10,616 bases of DNA from Chloroflexota bacterium (lineage in GTDB: Bacteria > Chloroflexota > Dehalococcoidia > Lucifugimonadales > UBA3495). Under the pieces are notes generated by a model. It worked only from the letters and a program-made list of their open reading frames with translations. It had not been told where the DNA came from and did no database searches. Below, in pieces: positions 1 to 6,537 of the stretch (within the stretch, counting starts at the first letter, position 1; each line of letters starts with the position of its first letter). The position numbers and the translations under genes are program-made. The stretch covers positions 1 to 10,616 of the forward strand of contig JADFQT010000061.1 in assembly GCA_022561675.1 (NCBI GenBank), given 5' to 3'.

Positions 1-732
1 ATTCGGGCCGATGGTGGCGTAGCTCGCATGACCGACCCCACCATAATCTGCGAGATAATGGACATCGTCAGCATACCGGTCATGGCCAAGTGCCGCATTG
101 GGCACTTTGTTGAAGCCCAGGTGCTGGAGTCTTTGGGTGTGGACTATGTTGACGAATCCGAAGTGTTGACTCCCGCCGATGAGGTACATCACGTTTGGAA
201 GCATGACTTCAAAGTCCCCTTCGTCTGCGGGTGTCGGGACCTGGGTGAGGCGTTGCGGCGCATCTCCGAGGGAGCAGCCATGATTCGGACTAAAGGGGAG
301 GCCGGCACCGGCGATATCGTAGAGGCTGTCCGGCACATGCGAGCGGTACAGGATGCTATTCGAAAGCTGCAAACCATGCCCGATGACGAGTTGGTCGTAG
401 AAGCCCGAAACCTGGGCGTGAGCTTGGATTTGCTGACCAAGACCCGGGAACTGGGCAGATTGCCTGTGGTCAATTTTGCCGCCGGGGGTGTGGCCACTCC
501 GGCCGACGCATCCCTGATGATGCATCTGGGCGCCGACGGAGTGTTCGTCGGGTCGGGTGTCTTCAAATCTGGCGAGCCGGCGCGGAGAGCCTACGCTATA
601 GTGCAGGCCGTCACTCACTACAAAGACCCCGCCATCCTGGCCGAGGTTTCCAAGGGCTTGGGAGAGGCCATGGTCGGCATTAGCACCCGAACCATTCCGT
701 CTGAGGAACTGTTGGCCCCCCGAGGTGCCTAG
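1..732 (+). CDS. pdxS: PdxS, pyridoxal 5'-phosphate synthase lyase subunit (5' end missing)
   Basis: This is the synthase subunit of the DXP-independent vitamin B6 pathway, which builds PLP from ribose 5-phosphate, glyceraldehyde 3-phosphate and ammonia supplied by PdxT. The reading frame is open from base 1 (IRADGGVARM is typical PdxS sequence), so the ATG at 28 is internal and about 50 N-terminal residues, including the catalytic Asp of the first strand, lie outside the window. The first Schiff-base lysine is in VMAKCRIGH (codon 88-90). The second is in RTKGEAGTG (codon 292-294), next to the conserved Arg. The phosphate-binding segments NFAAGGVATPADA and GADGVFVGSGVFKS are intact. The gene ends in TAG. 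The family is very conserved and the match is unambiguous. pdxT follows after an unusually long 158-nt gap. Confidence 0.98.
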   Translation: MRADGGVARMTDPTIICEIMDIVSIPVMAKCRIGHFVEAQVLESLGVDYVDESEVLTPADEVHHVWKHDFKVPFVCGCRDLGEALRRISEGAAMIRTKGEAGTGDIVEAVRHMRAVQDAIRKLQTMPDDELVVEARNLGVSLDLLTKTRELGRLPVVNFAAGGVATPADASLMMHLGADGVFVGSGVFKSGEPARRAYAIVQAVTHYKDPAILAEVSKGLGEAMVGISTRTIPSEELLAPRGA

Positions 733-789
733 TGAGTTCCGTTAGGCAGGTTTAAGGGCTCATGCGCCAAGAGATCGTAGCAAATACCT

Positions 790-847
790 GGGGACCAATG
801 ACCTGGGCTTTGGTCGTCCCCTGCAGCCCCACTGCTTGGTCACCAAG
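790..847 (+). promoter_or_regulatory. Paired inverted repeats in the pdxS-pdxT gap
   Basis: Two dyads lie upstream of pdxT. The first is a hairpin with arms GGGGAC (790-795) and GTCCCC (816-821), or alternatively GACCAA (793-798) with TTGGTC (810-815). The second is a near-perfect 13-base palindrome CTTGGTCACCAAG (835-847). TTGGTC occurs in both, so GACCAA at 793-798 could pair with either copy. There is no U-tract, so this is not an ordinary terminator. It could be an operator or an RNA structure that adjusts pdxT expression, but no known riboswitch is recognised. The structure is seen in the sequence; the role is inference. Confidence 0.25.
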
Positions 848-890
848 AGCGGTTGTCCTTATCGTTTAAAAATCTGGGTAACAAACCGAA

Positions 891-1484
891 TTGATAATAG
901 GCGTACTGGCGGTACAGGGGGATTTCGCTGAACATATCGCCATCCTCAAGGAGTTGGGAGTAGAAACCCAGGAGGTGCGGCTGCCTCATCAGCTGAAGGG
1001 GTTGGATGGACTGATAATGCCTGGAGGCGAAAGCACCACGCTGAGCCGCTTGATGACCATCTATGAATTACGGGAGCCGGTGCGAGCCATGGCCGCGCGA
1101 GGAAAAGCCATTTGGGGCACCTGTGCGGGTATGGTTATGATGGCATCGGAGATTACTGAGCAGGATCCTGTCCCGCTAGAAATCATGGATATCGGCGTGC
1201 TGCGTAACGCTTTTGGTAGGCAGGTCGACAGCTTCGAACAAGACCTCCCCGTAGTAGGCCTCGATGATCCCCCTTATCACGCCGTCTTCATCCGCGCGCC
1301 GGTTATTACTCGAGTTGGCGAACAGGTTCAGGTGCTGGCTAGCCTGCCGGACGGTCGACCGGTGGCGGTGCAGCAGGGCCAGCTGCTGGCTACTTCCTTC
1401 CATCCGGAGCTGACCAGCGACACTCGCCTGCATCGTCGCTTTTTGGACCTGACCTCCTGGGCCTCTTCCGGCCAGAAAGCATGA
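891..1484 (+). CDS. pdxT: PdxT, pyridoxal 5'-phosphate synthase glutaminase subunit
   Basis: This is a class I glutamine amidotransferase that hydrolyses glutamine and channels ammonia to PdxS. It is 197 residues long, the normal family size. The N-terminal strand IIGVLAVQGDFAEH and the oxyanion segment PGGESTT (44-50) are present. The nucleophile is Cys78 in GTCAGM, and His171 and Glu173 in SFHPEL complete the triad. The PdxT signature RNAFGRQVDSFE is at 105-116. The start is TTG: an in-frame TAA at 879-881 rules out anything longer, and the TTG gives the exact family N-terminus. No good Shine-Dalgarno site precedes it, so translation may be weak or depend on the upstream RNA structure. The stop codon overlaps the next start (ATGA), indicating translational coupling. 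Confidence 0.97.
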   Translation: MIIGVLAVQGDFAEHIAILKELGVETQEVRLPHQLKGLDGLIMPGGESTTLSRLMTIYELREPVRAMAARGKAIWGTCAGMVMMASEITEQDPVPLEIMDIGVLRNAFGRQVDSFEQDLPVVGLDDPPYHAVFIRAPVITRVGEQVQVLASLPDGRPVAVQQGQLLATSFHPELTSDTRLHRRFLDLTSWASSGQKA

Positions 1485-2446
1485 TCCAAAGCTTGCACAT
1501 CAGCGACGCTCTTCGCTGCATTTTGCTTAACGGCGTTAACGGACCCAATGTGGCCTGTCCCAAGGAAGCCATGGGCAGGAAGGCCTCCCGGGAAAATGTG
1601 AACCTGTGCAAGCGAGCCCTAACCCCCAGTCCCGACCGCATTACCCTGGGCTGGTGGAAGGGTGTTAACCTGGGCGGCCTGGTTTCCGCCCACACCCGCG
1701 CCGGCAGCCGGATATGGGAGGTGGATCGCCTATACCTGCACTCCCTTGGATCAGACCGGGGATCGGACCGGGATGCCGATACAAGTTGGTCCTCCCCGGC
1801 CATGGAGCTAGATTCCCTGGAGCTTTTGGAGTCGCTGGTTCAGCAGGCTGGTTGCAAATCTGCCGAGCGCATATTCCTGCGGATACCATCCGGCAGTCCG
1901 GTGGCCCTCGTGGCCCAACGGTGCGGCTTCTTTCCCAGCTTCGAAGAAACGTTATTCGAAGGTAAGAGTATTCCCGCCGCCAGCTCGGGAGATCCCCCTA
2001 TTCCTAACCTGCGCACTCGCCTGACCCAGGACGATTATCCCCTATTTCAGCTGTTTAACGCCGCGACTCCGCCTCCGGTGCGGACCGCCCTGGGCTTGAC
2101 CTTTGACCAATGGCGGGATTCTCAGGAGGGCCTGCAGGGGAACACCCGCCAATGGGTGGTGGAATGCGATGACCGCATAACCGCTTGGCTGAGCCTGCCT
2201 GGTTCTCATCGGTCCGGCCCCGCCCAAATGCTCGTTCATCCCGACCATCACGGGCTTGCGCCGGGCCTGATAAACCTGGCGCTGAACTCCGCTGGCGCCC
2301 GGAGTTGGCTTCTGCCCGATTATCAAGACTATCTACGCCACTATCTCGAGCATCGGGGCTTGCAAGTGGTGACCAACTACACCATGCTGATCAAAACCGT
2401 CGCTGTACCGGTCCGCTCCCCAGGTGTGGCCGCAGTGGAGGCATAA
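1481..2446 (+). CDS. GNAT-like protein with two degenerate acetyltransferase domains
   Basis: The protein has 321 residues and no predicted signal or membrane segment. Two halves look like GNAT folds. In the N-terminal half (about 55-162), GGLVSAHTRAG and IWEVDRLYL resemble the central strands. The segment 130-157 (RIFLRIPSGSP, then VAQRCGFFPSFEE) resembles the C-terminal GNAT motif in which an aromatic-Gly-Phe loop follows a helix. In the second half (about 180-307), a WVVE...ITAWL hairpin, HPDHHGLAPGLINLAL and PDYQDYLRHYLEHRGL follow the same plan. A convincing acetyl-CoA pyrophosphate loop (Q/R-x-x-G-x-G/A) is not obvious in either half, so activity is uncertain. The 4-base overlap with pdxT and the 2-nt gap to the ATPase gene suggest co-translation. 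The substrate is unknown. The fold call is moderately confident; the function is unassigned. Confidence 0.6.
   Translation: MIQSLHISDALRCILLNGVNGPNVACPKEAMGRKASRENVNLCKRALTPSPDRITLGWWKGVNLGGLVSAHTRAGSRIWEVDRLYLHSLGSDRGSDRDADTSWSSPAMELDSLELLESLVQQAGCKSAERIFLRIPSGSPVALVAQRCGFFPSFEETLFEGKSIPAASSGDPPIPNLRTRLTQDDYPLFQLFNAATPPPVRTALGLTFDQWRDSQEGLQGNTRQWVVECDDRITAWLSLPGSHRSGPAQMLVHPDHHGLAPGLINLALNSAGARSWLLPDYQDYLRHYLEHRGLQVVTNYTMLIKTVAVPVRSPGVAAVEA
2437..2441 (+). promoter_or_regulatory. Shine-Dalgarno site that fixes a TTG start
   Basis: GGAGG lies 7 nt upstream of TTG 2449, inside the last codons of the GNAT-like gene. The frame is open further upstream, with an ATG at 2185, but that extension would overlap the GNAT-like gene by 262 bases and encodes low-complexity Arg/Ser/Ala sequence. 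The site therefore supports TTG 2449 as the true start. Confidence 0.8.
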
Positions 2447-2448
2447 CG

Positions 2449-4110
2449 TTGGCAACCGCGCAATCGCTGGCAACCATTCAATCGCAGGCTCAGGCCGAGT
2501 TGGAATTGCTGCTAGATGTATTGCCCCCTCGCGTAGCCGAAATTCTTCGTGGCAGAGATGATATAGGAGACCTTCTGGAGGTAGTGCTTGATCTGGGGCG
2601 GCTGCCCGAAGCCAGATTCCCCTTTGGCGATGTGGCACTGGCCGAGGAGGAGGTCACCCGGGAGGAATTGGACCAGCTGGTTGACCGGGTGGGAGATTTT
2701 GGCGGCGATAACCGGGCCGGTATCGAGCGCACTCTGCACCGCATCTCTGCCATTCGCAACCGCAAAGGGCAGGTTGTCGGCATAACCTGCCGGGTGGGAA
2801 GGGCGGTGTACGGTACCATCAAAGTAATTGAGGATCTCACCCTGTCCGGCAAGAATATCCTCTTGCTGGGACGGCCGGGCGTGGGTAAGACCACCATGTT
2901 GCGGGAGGTGGCTCGGGTACTGGCCGACGAGGCCAAGAAGCGGGTGGTAATCGTCGACACTTCCAACGAAATCGCCGGCGATGGCGATGTGCCCCACCCG
3001 GCCATCGGTCACGCCCGCCGCATGCAGGTAGCAACTCCTACCGAGCAGCACGCAGTGATGATCGAGGCGGTGGAGAACCACATGCCCCAGGTCATCATCA
3101 TTGATGAAATGGGCACCGAGCAGGAAGCCGCCGCCGCCCGCACCATCGCTGAGCGGGGAGTGCAGTTGGTGGCCACTGCCCACGGGAACACCTTGGATAA
3201 TCTAATACTTAACCCTACCCTTTCTGACCTGATTGGAGGTGTCCAGTCAGTCACATTGGGAGACCAGGAAGCCCGCTATCGAGGCACCCAGAAAACGGTG
3301 CTGGAGCGCAAGGCCCCCCCTACCTTCGACGTAGTGGTGGAAATACAGAGCTGGACCCAGGTCGCAATTAACGACGACGTGGCCCACGTGGTCGACCAGT
3401 GGCTTCGCGGATATCCGATAGCCCCGGAAATCCGTTATCTGGATGAAGACGGGGAAGTAAAACAGCAACAAGATGCGCGAAGCCAGGGCGAGGTCGGCCC
3501 GGCCGCTTGGGAGGTGGATCACTCGCAGCAGGAGCGCGGGTTTGACACGGGACCACCCGCGCTGAATGGTGGTGCGCCGAGTGGAGCCTCCCCGAATTCT
3601 GCCCGGCGCATCGATGCCCGGGTGTTCCTCTTCGGCGTCAGTCGGGACAAGCTGGAGGTGGCCCAGACCGAAACAAACCTCGGCATTGACGTGGCCAACG
3701 AGTTGCGCCAGGCCACCCTGGTATTGACCACCAAGAACCATTACCGAAGGGGAGCCCATCTGGTCAAGGTGGCCGAGTCCAGCGGGACACCGGTATACGT
3801 GCTCCGCAAGAACACTATGCCCCAGGTGATGGACTTTTTGAGAACCCTCGCCAAAGAGCAGGGGCTGGACGTGACGACCGGTTGGAGCAGCCGCAACGAT
3901 TCCGGCGAAGCCGCGGCCACCATGGAAGAGGCGATGCAGGAAGCAGAACAAGCGGCCCAGAAAGTGCTGGAGGGGGAATTCAGCATACAGCTAAACCCTC
4001 AACGGGCCTATGTAAGGCGCCTGCAGCACATCTTGGCTCAGCGGTTCAGCTTGGCGTCCACCAGCCGGGGACGGGAGCCGTCCCGGGCGGTCCTGATCTA
4101 CCGGCCCTGA
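2449..4110 (+). CDS. AAA-type P-loop ATPase with C-terminal R3H domain
   Basis: The protein is 553 residues from TTG 2449. The N-terminal region (1-100) is helical and acidic. The ATPase domain is SpoIIIAA/Ycf45-like, with Walker A GRPGVGKTT at 141-149, Walker B VIIIDE at 215-220, and the downstream sensor-like ATAHGNTL at 242-249. After a Gly/Ser/Pro-rich linker (about 335-385), a second alpha/beta segment (390-480) contains VFLFGVSRD. A Glu/Ala-rich helix (485-510) leads to an R3H domain at 515-553, with the Arg-x3-His signature at 523-527 and the following S-T-S-x-G-x-E-P-x-R pattern. R3H domains bind single-stranded nucleic acid, so an ATP-driven nucleic-acid function is likely, but the biological role of this family is not established. 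Similar proteins occur in cyanobacteria, plastids (ycf45) and Chloroflexota. The stop lies 24 nt before tmk, in the same frame. Confidence 0.88.
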   Translation: MATAQSLATIQSQAQAELELLLDVLPPRVAEILRGRDDIGDLLEVVLDLGRLPEARFPFGDVALAEEEVTREELDQLVDRVGDFGGDNRAGIERTLHRISAIRNRKGQVVGITCRVGRAVYGTIKVIEDLTLSGKNILLLGRPGVGKTTMLREVARVLADEAKKRVVIVDTSNEIAGDGDVPHPAIGHARRMQVATPTEQHAVMIEAVENHMPQVIIIDEMGTEQEAAAARTIAERGVQLVATAHGNTLDNLILNPTLSDLIGGVQSVTLGDQEARYRGTQKTVLERKAPPTFDVVVEIQSWTQVAINDDVAHVVDQWLRGYPIAPEIRYLDEDGEVKQQQDARSQGEVGPAAWEVDHSQQERGFDTGPPALNGGAPSGASPNSARRIDARVFLFGVSRDKLEVAQTETNLGIDVANELRQATLVLTTKNHYRRGAHLVKVAESSGTPVYVLRKNTMPQVMDFLRTLAKEQGLDVTTGWSSRNDSGEAAATMEEAMQEAEQAAQKVLEGEFSIQLNPQRAYVRRLQHILAQRFSLASTSRGREPSRAVLIYRP

Positions 4111-4134
4111 GCCAGGCCGGATACAACACTCAAG

Positions 4135-4761
4135 TTGACGGGGGCCGTGGCTTTCATAGTATTTGAAGGTGGAGACGGCGCCGGCAAAAGCACCCAAGCC
4201 AGGGCCCTGTTCCGCCAAATGCAGCGTTCCGGGTACCCGGTTATCCTAACCCGTGAGCCTGGCGGAACCCCCCTGGGGGAATCTTTGAGACGGCTGCTCA
4301 AGAATCGCCCGGGCGCAACCCCTATGGGCGAGCTATTCTTGTTCCTGGCCGCCCGTGCCCAGCTGGTTCAACAGGTAATCCAGCCGGCCTTGCAGAAGCA
4401 AACCAGCGTAATTTGTGACCGCTTCACTGCATCTACTGTAGCCTATCAGGGCTATGGTCGAGGATTGGACCTGCTGGCGATTGACCAGCTCAACCTACTG
4501 GCTTCCTCCGGGTTATCGCCCGACTTGAACATCCTGCTAGACCTACCTCCTCAATCAATTTTTGACAGAAAAACAGGTGCCCAGAGGGATACCTTCGACG
4601 CAGCGCCCCAAGACTTCCACCAAAGAGTTCGGGAAGGATACCTGGCGCAGGTTTCCCAAGAATCTTCTCAGGATTCTTCCCATTGGCTAGTTCTGGACGC
4701 CACCAGGCCCCGGCGGGCGTTGGCCCTGGAGATCTGGCAAAAAGTTAGGCCCCTCCTGTAA
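4135..4761 (+). CDS. tmk: Thymidylate kinase
   Basis: This enzyme phosphorylates dTMP to dTDP with ATP, the common last specific step toward dTTP. The protein is 208 residues, normal for bacterial Tmk. It has the P-loop EGGDGAGKST (11-20), the dTMP-binding REPGGTPLGE (40-49), the DRF motif at 95-97 (family DRY/F) followed by STVAYQGYGRGLD, and a LID region at about 143-155 (FDRKTGAQRDTFD) with basic residues, as in the bacterial type. No ATG is available: TTG 4135 and GTG 4147 are the only candidates after the in-frame TGA of the preceding gene at 4108-4110. Neither has a good Shine-Dalgarno site. TTG is kept, but GTG would also leave a complete protein. The stop codon lies in the loop of the terminator. 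Confidence 0.96.
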   Translation: MTGAVAFIVFEGGDGAGKSTQARALFRQMQRSGYPVILTREPGGTPLGESLRRLLKNRPGATPMGELFLFLAARAQLVQQVIQPALQKQTSVICDRFTASTVAYQGYGRGLDLLAIDQLNLLASSGLSPDLNILLDLPPQSIFDRKTGAQRDTFDAAPQDFHQRVREGYLAQVSQESSQDSSHWLVLDATRPRRALALEIWQKVRPLL

Positions 4762-4780
4762 CAGAGGGGCCTAGTCCTTT
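4739..4780. terminator. Bidirectional intrinsic terminator between tmk and the selenoprotein gene
   Basis: A perfect 10-bp stem pairs TAGGCCCCTC (4746-4755) with GAGGGGCCTA (4764-4773) around an 8-nt loop that contains the tmk TAA. On the plus strand it is followed by a modest pyrimidine tract (TCCTTTCT). On the minus strand the stem is followed by TTTTT (complement of 4739-4743), a better U-tract. The convergent gene arrangement fits a shared terminator. Confidence 0.85.
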
Positions 4781-4828
4781 CTCTGGGGTTAATCCTCCCA
4801 ATCCTGAAGCGGGAAGACCTAAATTGCC

Positions 4829-5113
4829 TTAGTCGTCAGCGGCCACCGGCTCCAAGTTGGCGATCTTAGCAGCGATGACTTCTTTCATCTTGCGGACGCG
4901 AGCCAGGTCCGGATAGATGTTGCCCTCACCCTTCTTGTCGAAGATCTTCTCGCCATCCAGGAACACTTCCATGATGCCCTGGCCCCGCGGGGAGATGGTT
5001 ACGGCAGCATCCGGCCCGTAGGCTCGGAAAAACTCATTCGCCATCCACGTGGCGGTAGCGAGGTGCTGTCAAGGTACGCAGTAGGTGATTTCCAGTTGAA
5101 CCTTTCCTTCCAT
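4829..5113 (-). CDS. SelW/Rdx-family selenoprotein with CxxU motif (in-frame TGA = Sec)
   Basis: The protein has 94 residues. Read from ATG 5113 on the minus strand, it begins MEGKVQLEITYCVPU, where U is Sec15 encoded by TGA at 5069-5071. It then continues without a stop to TAA at 4829-4831. The N-terminal beta-strand, the Tyr-Cys-x-x-Cys/Sec loop and the later VFLDGEKIFDKK hairpin are the plan of the Rdx (SelW/SelT/SelH) thioredoxin-like family, in which the CxxC/CxxU pair is the redox centre. Start evidence: AAGGAG 8 nt upstream of ATG 5113, whereas the internal ATG 5044 has no ribosome site and would lose the first strand and the redox motif. A hairpin right after the TGA fits a bacterial SECIS. 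The family role is thiol redox chemistry, probably in the cytoplasm; the exact partner is unknown. The alternative is a decayed gene with a nonsense mutation, which is unlikely because TGA falls exactly at the redox position and the rest of the protein is intact. Confidence 0.88.
5033..5062 (-). promoter_or_regulatory. Candidate bacterial SECIS element
   Basis: The hairpin lies in the coding region just downstream of the Sec codon. The upper stem CGCC/GGCG plus an A-U pair (5 bp) closes a six-base apical loop CGUGGA with G at the second position. A lower CTC/GAG pairing sits below an internal loop. The apical loop starts 19 nt after the TGA, inside the window (about 16-37 nt) and with the early loop G reported for bacterial SECIS elements. 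It would recruit SelB with Sec-tRNA. The fold was worked out by eye and its energy was not calculated. Confidence 0.7.
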
Positions 5114-5121
5114 GTGAAACA

Positions 5122-5127
5122 CTCCTT
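5122..5127 (-). promoter_or_regulatory. Shine-Dalgarno site of the selenoprotein gene
   Basis: AAGGAG on the minus strand with 8 nt to ATG 5113. It decides the start in favour of the longer, Sec-containing reading. Confidence 0.8.
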
Positions 5128-5153
5128 AGGCTAGTATGCCGAAGTTCTCCCCT

Positions 5154-5181
5154 ATTGTAGCGCAAATACGGGCAAATGCAA
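5154..5181 (-). promoter_or_regulatory. Candidate sigma-70-type promoter for the selenoprotein gene
   Basis: On the minus strand, -10 TACAAT (5159-5154, 5 of 6 to consensus) lies 16 nt after -35 TTGCAT (5181-5176, TTG conserved, weak otherwise). Transcription would start near 5147 and give a leader of about 34 nt. It suggests that the gene is expressed separately from aroC, whose stop is 230 nt upstream. Confidence 0.5.
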
Positions 5182-5229
5182 CAGTTTTGGCTAACCCCAC
5201 GTCCATCAATTCTATATTTGGTCCCCGTT

Positions 5230-5328
5230 TGGACCCGGCTCAACCGGGATTCCAGCGCCAAATACTTCCTGACGGTTTGGCCTGACAGCCGGGTAAGTTG
5301 ATTTCCGGCGCCCTGCTCAGGCAGCAGG
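5230..5328 (-). other. Two hairpins downstream of aroC
   Basis: One hairpin has arms CCTGCT (5312-5317) and AGCAGG (5323-5328) with a 5-nt loop. The other has CCCGG (5234-5238) and CCGGG (5244-5248), extended by TGGA/TCCA across a 2-nt bulge (to 5230 and 5254). Neither has a U-tract on the minus strand, so they may stabilise or end the aroC transcript but are not clear intrinsic terminators. Confidence 0.3.
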
Positions 5329-5343
5329 CCCGGGCGAAACGGC

Positions 5344-6537
5344 TTATTGGAACACGCGGCGTGGACCAACGGTTTTCATGTAGCCTTCGTAGTTGCGGCG
5401 AGTCTCCGGTATGGAGTCCCCGCCGAATTTTTCCATGAAGGCGTTGGCCAGCACCAGCGCGACCATCGCTTCGCCGATCACCCCGGCGGGGGGCACCTGG
5501 CAAACGTCGGACCGTTCAAAGTGGGCCAGCACCGGCTCTCCCGTGTCCAGATCCACCGAGGGCAGCGCGTTACGTAATGTAGCGATGGGCTTGATGGCAA
5601 ACCGGGCCACCAGGGGCATCCCGTCGGTCATCCCGCCCTCAGTTCCTCCCGCCCGATTGGTCTTTCGCTGCCAGGGGCGATCAAGGTCGGTAACCGGCTC
5701 GATAATATCGTGGACCTGGGAGCCCCTTTTGTCTATGATGTCCCAACCGGGCCCGATGGAAACCGCCTTGACGGCGTTGATCGACATTAACGCCTGGGAG
5801 ATGAGACCGTCAATCTTGCGGTCCCAATGGACGTGGGAACCCAGACCAATGGGGACATTGTCGGCAACAATCTCGACGGTGCCGCCGACGGTATCTCCGG
5901 CCTCCTTGGCCGAGTCGATCTCCGCCATCATCCGCGTGGCGGCCTCACTATCGGCGCAGCGTACCGGCGACTCCTCCACTGCATCCCAATCTATGGAATC
6001 CGTCGAGTTATCCACCGGGCTGGCCGAAACCGGACCGATGGAGATTACATGGCTGTGCAGAGAGATGCCGAACTCCTCGAGTAATGCCATGGCCACCGCT
6101 CCGGCAGCGACCCGGGCGGCCGTCTCGCGCGCGCTGGCCCTCTCCAGGGAGTTGCGGACGTCGTCGAATCCGTACTTCATGGTCCCGGGCAGGTCGGCAT
6201 GGCCGGGCCGAATTCGCGTCACCCGCGCATTGCGTCCTTCCTGCGATGGGTTCTCCACGTACTCTATGGCCATCGCTTCCAGCCAATTGACCCAGTCCTT
6301 GTTTTCAATGCTCATGCCGATGGGGCTGCCCAGGGTTCGGCCGTGCCTTACCCCAGACATGATCCGTGCCCGGTCCTGCTCGATGAGCATGCGTCCGCCC
6401 CGTCCGTAGCCCTTCTGGCGACGTCCCAGGTGAACGGCGATGTAATCCTCACTGAGAGCCAGACCCGCCGGCACCCCCTCCACGATGATCGTCAGACCGG
6501 GGCCGTGGGATTCGCCGGCAGTGAAAAACCGAATCAT
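5344..6537 (-). CDS. aroC: Chorismate synthase
   Basis: This enzyme converts 5-enolpyruvylshikimate 3-phosphate to chorismate using reduced FMN, the last shared step before aromatic amino acids and folate. At 397 residues it is slightly longer than many homologues but within the family range. Signatures are GESHG (8-12, catalytic His11), GRRQKGYGRGGRM (38-50), RTLGSPI with NKDW (67-82), RPGHADL (110-116), RNSLERASARETAAR (128-142, substrate and FMN binding), NRAGGTEGG (294-302) and the C-terminal RSDVCQVPPAGVIGEAM (342-358). The start is ATG 6537, with AGGAG 8 nt upstream (complement of 6546-6550). It is separated from aroE by 265 nt on the same strand. No convincing promoter was found in that gap, so read-through from aroE is possible. 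Confidence 0.98.
   Translation of the reverse strand: MIRFFTAGESHGPGLTIIVEGVPAGLALSEDYIAVHLGRRQKGYGRGGRMLIEQDRARIMSGVRHGRTLGSPIGMSIENKDWVNWLEAMAIEYVENPSQEGRNARVTRIRPGHADLPGTMKYGFDDVRNSLERASARETAARVAAGAVAMALLEEFGISLHSHVISIGPVSASPVDNSTDSIDWDAVEESPVRCADSEAATRMMAEIDSAKEAGDTVGGTVEIVADNVPIGLGSHVHWDRKIDGLISQALMSINAVKAVSIGPGWDIIDKRGSQVHDIIEPVTDLDRPWQRKTNRAGGTEGGMTDGMPLVARFAIKPIATLRNALPSVDLDTGEPVLAHFERSDVCQVPPAGVIGEAMVALVLANAFMEKFGGDSIPETRRNYEGYMKTVGPRRVFQ

Noticed and set aside
733..890. Search for a tRNA or known riboswitch in the pdxS-pdxT gap.
   Set aside because: No cloverleaf or conserved T-loop (GGTTCRA) pattern is present, and the hairpins do not match a riboswitch class that I know.
2185..2448. 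N-terminal extension of the R3H ATPase from ATG 2185.
   Set aside because: It overlaps the GNAT-like gene almost completely and encodes low-complexity residues. GGAGG before TTG 2449 gives a better start.
4108..4134. The R3H ATPase and tmk are in the same frame, separated only by a TGA, so a Sec read-through fusion could be imagined.
   Set aside because: The R3H domain is complete at its stop, the intervening residues are not conserved-looking, no SECIS-like hairpin follows at the right distance, and Tmk starts normally after it.
4829..5044. The 71-residue reading of the small minus-strand gene from ATG 5044.
   Set aside because: It has no ribosome-binding site and lacks the first strand and redox motif of its family. 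The TGA upstream is better explained as a Sec codon.
5393..6409. A long open frame (338 codons) on the plus strand opposite aroC.
   Set aside because: It is antisense to a fully conserved chorismate synthase gene. The composition is Ser/Arg/Pro-rich with no motif, as expected for a shadow frame in G+C-rich DNA.
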